From contig CAZGKW010000054.1 in assembly GCA_964526295.1 (NCBI GenBank), positions 1-27,219 of the forward strand: a DNA stretch of 27,219 nucleotides, read 5' to 3'. Positions 24,590-27,219 of the stretch are shown here, one piece after another. The notes under the pieces are model-generated. The model was not told where the DNA came from. It saw only the letters and a list, made by a program, of their open reading frames with translations, and did no database searches. The position numbers and the translations under genes were made by a program. This DNA comes from CAZGKW01 sp964526295. GTDB lineage: Bacteria; Planctomycetota; Phycisphaerae; FEN-1346. The stretch's first letter is position 1. Each line of letters starts with the position of its first letter.

Positions 24590-25024
24590 TTATCTGTGAC
24601 CCATACTCCTGCCTAGTCCAGTGAGACGATGAGCACCGCCGTCAGCGGGAGGCCGCGGCCCGAGTCGGGACCGGACCGCTCCGCGGACGACCTGGCGAAC
24701 GAGGGGGGCACCAAGCGGTGTCTGGAGATAACACAGAATGCCCAACCGCCTGAGAGAGACTTCCTGGGCGGCGGAAGCGGCAGAGGCGACGACGGCCACG
24801 GGCACCGCGGGCCGCCGGGCCCGCAGGTGCCGGATCAGCCGCTCCAGCTCCTCGAGGCGCCACCCCTGGGTCCCGACGAAGGCCAGGGCCGGTCCCGAAC
24901 GGCCCTCCCCCAGGGCGTTCCCCCCGTCACCGGCCAAGCGGACCCGGACCGGCATGCCCTCGGTGGCTCGCCTGAGCGCCGTTGCGAGATTCCCGCTTCG
25001 CTCGATCACAAGAATCTCAATCAC
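24590..25024 (-). CDS. Degenerate receiver-like protein, first cistron of the operon
   Basis: This protein of about 144 residues follows the beta/alpha order of a response-regulator receiver: IEILVIE, a helix, VRVRLAG, PALAFVG, a helix, VPVAVVAS and ILCYLQTP. The phosphoacceptor Asp is replaced (Gly51 position), the acidic pair after strand 1 is absent and the conserved Lys is Thr102, so it cannot be phosphorylated in the usual way. The start is uncertain: a 9-base match to the anti-Shine-Dalgarno sequence, GGAGGTGAT (25020-25028), overlaps the GTG at 25024; an ATT at 25015 is best spaced and a GTG at 25009 also fits. The longer GTG at 25114 lies upstream of the predicted transcript start. 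It may pair with the similar N-terminal domain of the adjacent activator; this is inference. Confidence 0.65.
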   Translation of the reverse strand: MIEILVIERSGNLATALRRATEGMPVRVRLAGDGGNALGEGRSGPALAFVGTQGWRLEELERLIRHLRARRPAVPVAVVASAASAAQEVSLRRLGILCYLQTPLGAPLVRQVVRGAVRSRLGPRPPADGGAHRLTGLGRSMGHR

Positions 25025-25028
25025 CTCC
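25020..25028 (-). promoter_or_regulatory. Full-length Shine-Dalgarno sequence of the first cistron
   Basis: GGAGGTGAT on the - strand is a complete complement to the 16S rRNA tail, unusual in a window where most ribosome sites are 4-6 bases. It overlaps the GTG at 25024, which makes that codon an awkward start and favours a start a few codons later (ATT 25015 or GTG 25009). Confidence 0.6.
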
Positions 25029-25079
25029 GGGTGTCTCCTGCTCCGTTGGTTTCCCCGCGTCGCTGGCGGCTTCCGGAGT

Positions 25080-25095
25080 TGCAACGTGCGTGCCA
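25080..25095 (-). promoter_or_regulatory. Sigma-54 (-24/-12) promoter of the polysaccharide operon
   Basis: The - strand reads TGGCACGCACGTTGCA, a perfect match to TGGCACG-N4-TTGCW with the invariant GG (25093-25094) and GC (25081-25082) correctly spaced. Counting 12 bases on gives a transcript start near 25069 and a leader of about 45 bases before the first cistron. A gene for a sigma-54 activator lies just upstream on the same strand. This is the only strong -24/-12 match I found between the operon's genes and the activator. Confidence 0.87.
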
Positions 25096-25208
25096 AACCG
25101 TGCGTCGGCGCCACGGCACCCGCTTTCGCAGTGTTGAGAACGAGGATTCAGGGGCGGATTTTGGGGAAAGCGGCCTACTTCGAGGGGGTGCGGCCGAGGG
25201 CGAGACCC

Positions 25209-25227
25209 CTGGTGCGCCCTGTGCCGG
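25209..25227. promoter_or_regulatory. Imperfect second copy of the activator dyad
   Basis: CTGGTGCGCCCTGTGCCGG matches the dyad at 25298-25316 in 14 of 19 positions, with the left half-site CTGGTGCG identical. Its centre is about 149 bases upstream of the predicted transcript start. It is a weaker candidate activator site. Confidence 0.35.
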
Positions 25228-25297
25228 TTCCGGCGCTAAACTGCGATAAGTCCTTGGCTGGCTAAGCCTTACGACGGAGTGGCTCACGGCGCTCCAA

Positions 25298-25316
25298 CTG
25301 GTGCGTCTTGCACCAG
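25298..25316. promoter_or_regulatory. Perfect dyad, candidate upstream activator site
   Basis: CTGGTGC-GTCTT-GCACCAG is a perfect 7-base inverted repeat with a 5-base spacer, the usual form of enhancer sites bound by Fis-type helix-turn-helix dimers of sigma-54 activators. Its centre is about 238 bases upstream of the predicted start. It lies 33 bases after the stop of the activator gene, so it could instead be that gene's terminator, but no T-run follows on the - strand. Confidence 0.55.
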
Positions 25317-25348
25317 CCTAGCCGGCCGGAACCAGGAAGCAGGGAAGT

Positions 25349-26824
25349 TCAGCGGCGCTGAGCGACCGCTCCGCCCGCTCGCCGGGGCTTCGGATGCGGC
25401 GACGGCAGAGACAGATCGAGCGACTTGATCCGCCGGCTGAGCGTGTGTCGCTCGATGCCGAGGAGCCGCGCGGCGCGGGACTGGTTTCCGCGGGTCGCAT
25501 GGAGGGCCCGGGCGATAGCGTGCTTCTCGACCTCGACCAGGGGCAGGATCTCATCCTCGGAGGGGCCGTCCTGCTCGCCGCGACCGGTCCGCCCCGTCGG
25601 CCGGGGGCTCGGGGTGCTCGCCGGGGAACCCGTCGATCCTGCGGCGAACGACATCAGGAAGCTCCGTTGGCCGGGGCGAAGCGTGAAGAGCCGATGGACG
25701 GCGCTCTCGAGTTCCCGCACGTTGCCGGGCCAATCGTGTGCCGCCAGGAACTTCAGCAAACCCGGCTCCAGGCGCTTCGGCAACGTGCCGTACTGCTCCG
25801 TGAAGCGGCTGATGAACCAGCGGACGAGGCGCGGCACGTCGCTGCGTCGCTCCCGCAGCGGGGGAAGATGGATGCCGACCTCCGCCAGCCGATAGTACAG
25901 GTCCTTGCGGAGCCGGCCCTCCTCGGCGGCCTGGATCGGGTCGCGGTTGGTGGCGGCTACGATGTCGGCGTCCACCGAGACCGGCTGCGTGCCACCCACC
26001 GGCACGACCTCGCGTTCCTGGATCGCGCGGAGGAGCTTGGCCTGAAGGCCGACCTCCATCTCGGAGATTTCGTCCAAGAACAGCGTACCGCCCTCGGCCG
26101 CCCGGAAGAAGCCCAGGTTGTCGGCGACCGCGCCGGTGAAGGCGCCCTTGACGTGCCCGAACAACTGGCTCTCCATGAGCCCCCCCGACACCTGGGCGCA
26201 GTTGACGGCGACGAAGGGGGTTTCCGGGCCGCGGCGGACGCAATGGATGGCGCGGACCACGACCTCCTTGCCCGTTCCCGTTTCGCCCGTGCAGAGGACG
26301 GTGGCGCGGGAGCCTGCCATCTGTCGTACGACGCGGCGCACCCGCACCATCTCCGGGGATCGGCCGACGAGAACGATGGGGGAGTCGCTGTCGCCGAACC
26401 TCTCGTCGTCGAGATCGGCGGGGCTCTCCTGATCGTCCGCATCGCACCCCATCAAATGGGCGTCGAGAAACGTCGCGAGCTCCGGATCGTCTATCGGAAG
26501 GGGCAGATAGTCCGCTGCCCCCAGCTTCATGAGTCGGACGGCTCGCTCGGCATCGTCGCGGGGCCCTGCGCCGATCAACCGCGTCGAGGGCCACGCGTCG
26601 AACAGCGCCGTCGCGGCCGCTTCCGGGTCCGCGTCGGAGGCGTTGTGGACGACGGCGATCCGGACCGGGCGCCCTTCGGCCAAGCCCAGGGCCTCGGCCA
26701 CCGAAGTGGCCCGGCCGGCGGCCACCCCTCGCCTCCGCAGCGCCTTGGCGAGGCAAGAGAGCTCGCCGTCTGAGTTCGACAGGAGGAGGGCGTAGACGGA
26801 CTCGGTCCAGGCGGTTCCACCCAT
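25349..26824 (-). CDS. Sigma-54-dependent transcriptional activator with degenerate receiver
   Basis: This 491-residue NtrC-family protein has three domains. Residues about 10-125 have a receiver fold, but the phosphoacceptor Asp is Asn61 (IAVVHN) and the conserved Lys is Leu109 (DYLPLP), so it is not a classical response regulator. The AAA+ domain (about 148-385) is intact: Walker A GETGTGKE (180-187), GAFTGA (227-232) for sigma-54 contact, Walker B GGTLFLDE (245-252), and LYYRL and WPGNVRELE. A Ser/Pro-rich linker (about 393-425) leads to a Fis-type helix-turn-helix (about 432-472: NQSRAARLLGIERHTLSRRI). The most likely target is the consensus sigma-54 promoter 250 bases downstream that drives the polysaccharide operon. 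The input signal is unknown. Confidence 0.93.
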   Translation of the reverse strand: MGGTAWTESVYALLLSNSDGELSCLAKALRRRGVAAGRATSVAEALGLAEGRPVRIAVVHNASDADPEAAATALFDAWPSTRLIGAGPRDDAERAVRLMKLGAADYLPLPIDDPELATFLDAHLMGCDADDQESPADLDDERFGDSDSPIVLVGRSPEMVRVRRVVRQMAGSRATVLCTGETGTGKEVVVRAIHCVRRGPETPFVAVNCAQVSGGLMESQLFGHVKGAFTGAVADNLGFFRAAEGGTLFLDEISEMEVGLQAKLLRAIQEREVVPVGGTQPVSVDADIVAATNRDPIQAAEEGRLRKDLYYRLAEVGIHLPPLRERRSDVPRLVRWFISRFTEQYGTLPKRLEPGLLKFLAAHDWPGNVRELESAVHRLFTLRPGQRSFLMSFAAGSTGSPASTPSPRPTGRTGRGEQDGPSEDEILPLVEVEKHAIARALHATRGNQSRAARLLGIERHTLSRRIKSLDLSLPSPHPKPRRAGGAVAQRR

Positions 26825-26952
26825 GAGGCCACCCCAGCGCGCTTGGGCGGACGACTTGTTCGAAACGTTTTGACGCCGCGTCCGCCGGATAGGTGCAAGC
26901 GGTTCCGCCGCAGCTCCGGCTCGCGCAATGGCCGGAAGCCGGCAGGCGATAC

Positions 26953-26968
26953 CCGATAGCCTTATCGG
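26953..26968. terminator. Small hairpin between the right-edge ORF and the activator
   Basis: CCGATA-GCCT-TATCGG is a perfect 6-base stem with a 4-base loop, lying 19 bases beyond the stop of the right-edge ORF on the - strand. There is no clear T-run, so it is only a weak candidate for a terminator. Confidence 0.25.
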
Positions 26969-26986
26969 ACGCGCCCCAGGCCGGTC

Positions 26987-27219
26987 TTAACGGGAATTCT
27001 CCGGCGCCGACGACCCGGATGGCACCAGCACGAGGTCGCCGACCCTATCGCCGTGCATGGCGCGCCAGCCCTCCGGCGTCCAACGCAACCGGACGGGCCC
27101 CGCGCGGCTGTGGTCGTTCCAGCGGACGATCTCGACGACGGGGAACGCCAGGTCGGGCAGCGAGGCGGCCAGGTACGGCCAGGACCGCTTGGAAAACGCG
27201 ACCCGAACGCTCAAGACCA
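26987..27219 (-). CDS. Unknown protein, probably continuing beyond the right edge
   Basis: The frame is open from the right edge to a TAG or equivalent stop at 26987-26989. At least 75 residues are visible, with alternating hydrophobic strands (VRVAF, LAFPVVEIVRW, VRLRWTPEGW, LVLVPSG), suggesting a small beta-rich domain. The only start codon inside the window is a TTG at 27214 with no ribosome site, and the frame continues to the edge, so the true start is likely outside. I do not recognise the family. It lies 162 bases upstream of the activator gene on the same strand. Confidence 0.45.
   Translation of the reverse strand, partial: VLSVRVAFSKRSWPYLAASLPDLAFPVVEIVRWNDHSRAGPVRLRWTPEGWRAMHGDRVGDLVLVPSGSSAPENSR

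Noticed and set aside
22805..24616. 603-codon + strand open frame
   Set aside because: Antisense to the Wza-like and secreted-protein genes, which have clear signal peptides and domains; no motifs on the + side.
25025..25114. Longer form of the receiver-like protein starting at GTG 25114
   Set aside because: The extra codons would lie across the sigma-54 promoter and upstream of the predicted transcript start, and they show no receiver homology.
25298..25316. Dyad considered as a terminator of the activator gene
   Set aside because: The stem is short and no run of T follows on the - strand; an activator binding site fits better, though this is not settled.
25394..26773. 459-codon + strand open frame
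   Set aside because: Antisense to the sigma-54 activator, whose AAA+ motifs are unmistakable.

Overview
The window is very GC-rich, and its gene set (a long exopolysaccharide operon with sulfotransferases, an EpsH/XrtA-type deacetylase and a sigma-54 activator) looks like a member of the Planctomycetota or a related environmental Gram-negative group. This taxonomic reading is an inference from gene style only. No rRNA, tRNA or CRISPR was seen.

Left edge (1-1640): the end of a four-helix-bundle protein, a less GC-rich hypothetical gene, and a scar where a truncated IS3-family transposase abuts the last third of a rubrerythrin gene. These lie on or point toward the + strand, except the transposase.

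Main region (1640-25024, all on the - strand): about 20 tightly packed genes with no gap over about 70 bases, many with ATGA/GTGA overlaps. In transcription order they are: a degenerate receiver-like protein, a secreted carboxypeptidase-regulatory-like protein, a Wza-like export lipoprotein, a Wzc-like tyrosine kinase, a CpsB/PHP phosphatase, a Wzy/WaaL-like protein with a large soluble tail, a WecA-like initiating phosphotransferase with an extra C-terminal domain, a Wzx-like flippase, a sulfotransferase, a radical SAM/SPASM protein, a methyltransferase-like protein, a phosphoribosyltransferase-HAD fusion, a GT4 glycosyltransferase, a second sulfotransferase, a second Wzy-like protein, another GT4, a WecG/TagA transferase, a PHP phosphoesterase, an ATP-grasp ligase and a DUF3473-type polysaccharide deacetylase. 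Together they form a Wzx/Wzy-type pathway: lipid-linked initiation, sugar addition and decoration, flipping, polymerisation, and export through Wza/Wzc.

Right edge (25025-27219): a 324-base regulatory region holds a consensus-perfect sigma-54 (-24/-12) promoter firing into the operon and an upstream dyad. Next to it is the gene for a sigma-54 activator whose receiver domain has lost its phosphorylation residues. A small unknown ORF runs off the right edge.

The most interesting points are the sigma-54 control circuit built from two degenerate receivers, the PRTase-HAD fusion that could install ribofuranose on the glycan, and the radical SAM/methyltransferase/sulfotransferase decoration module.
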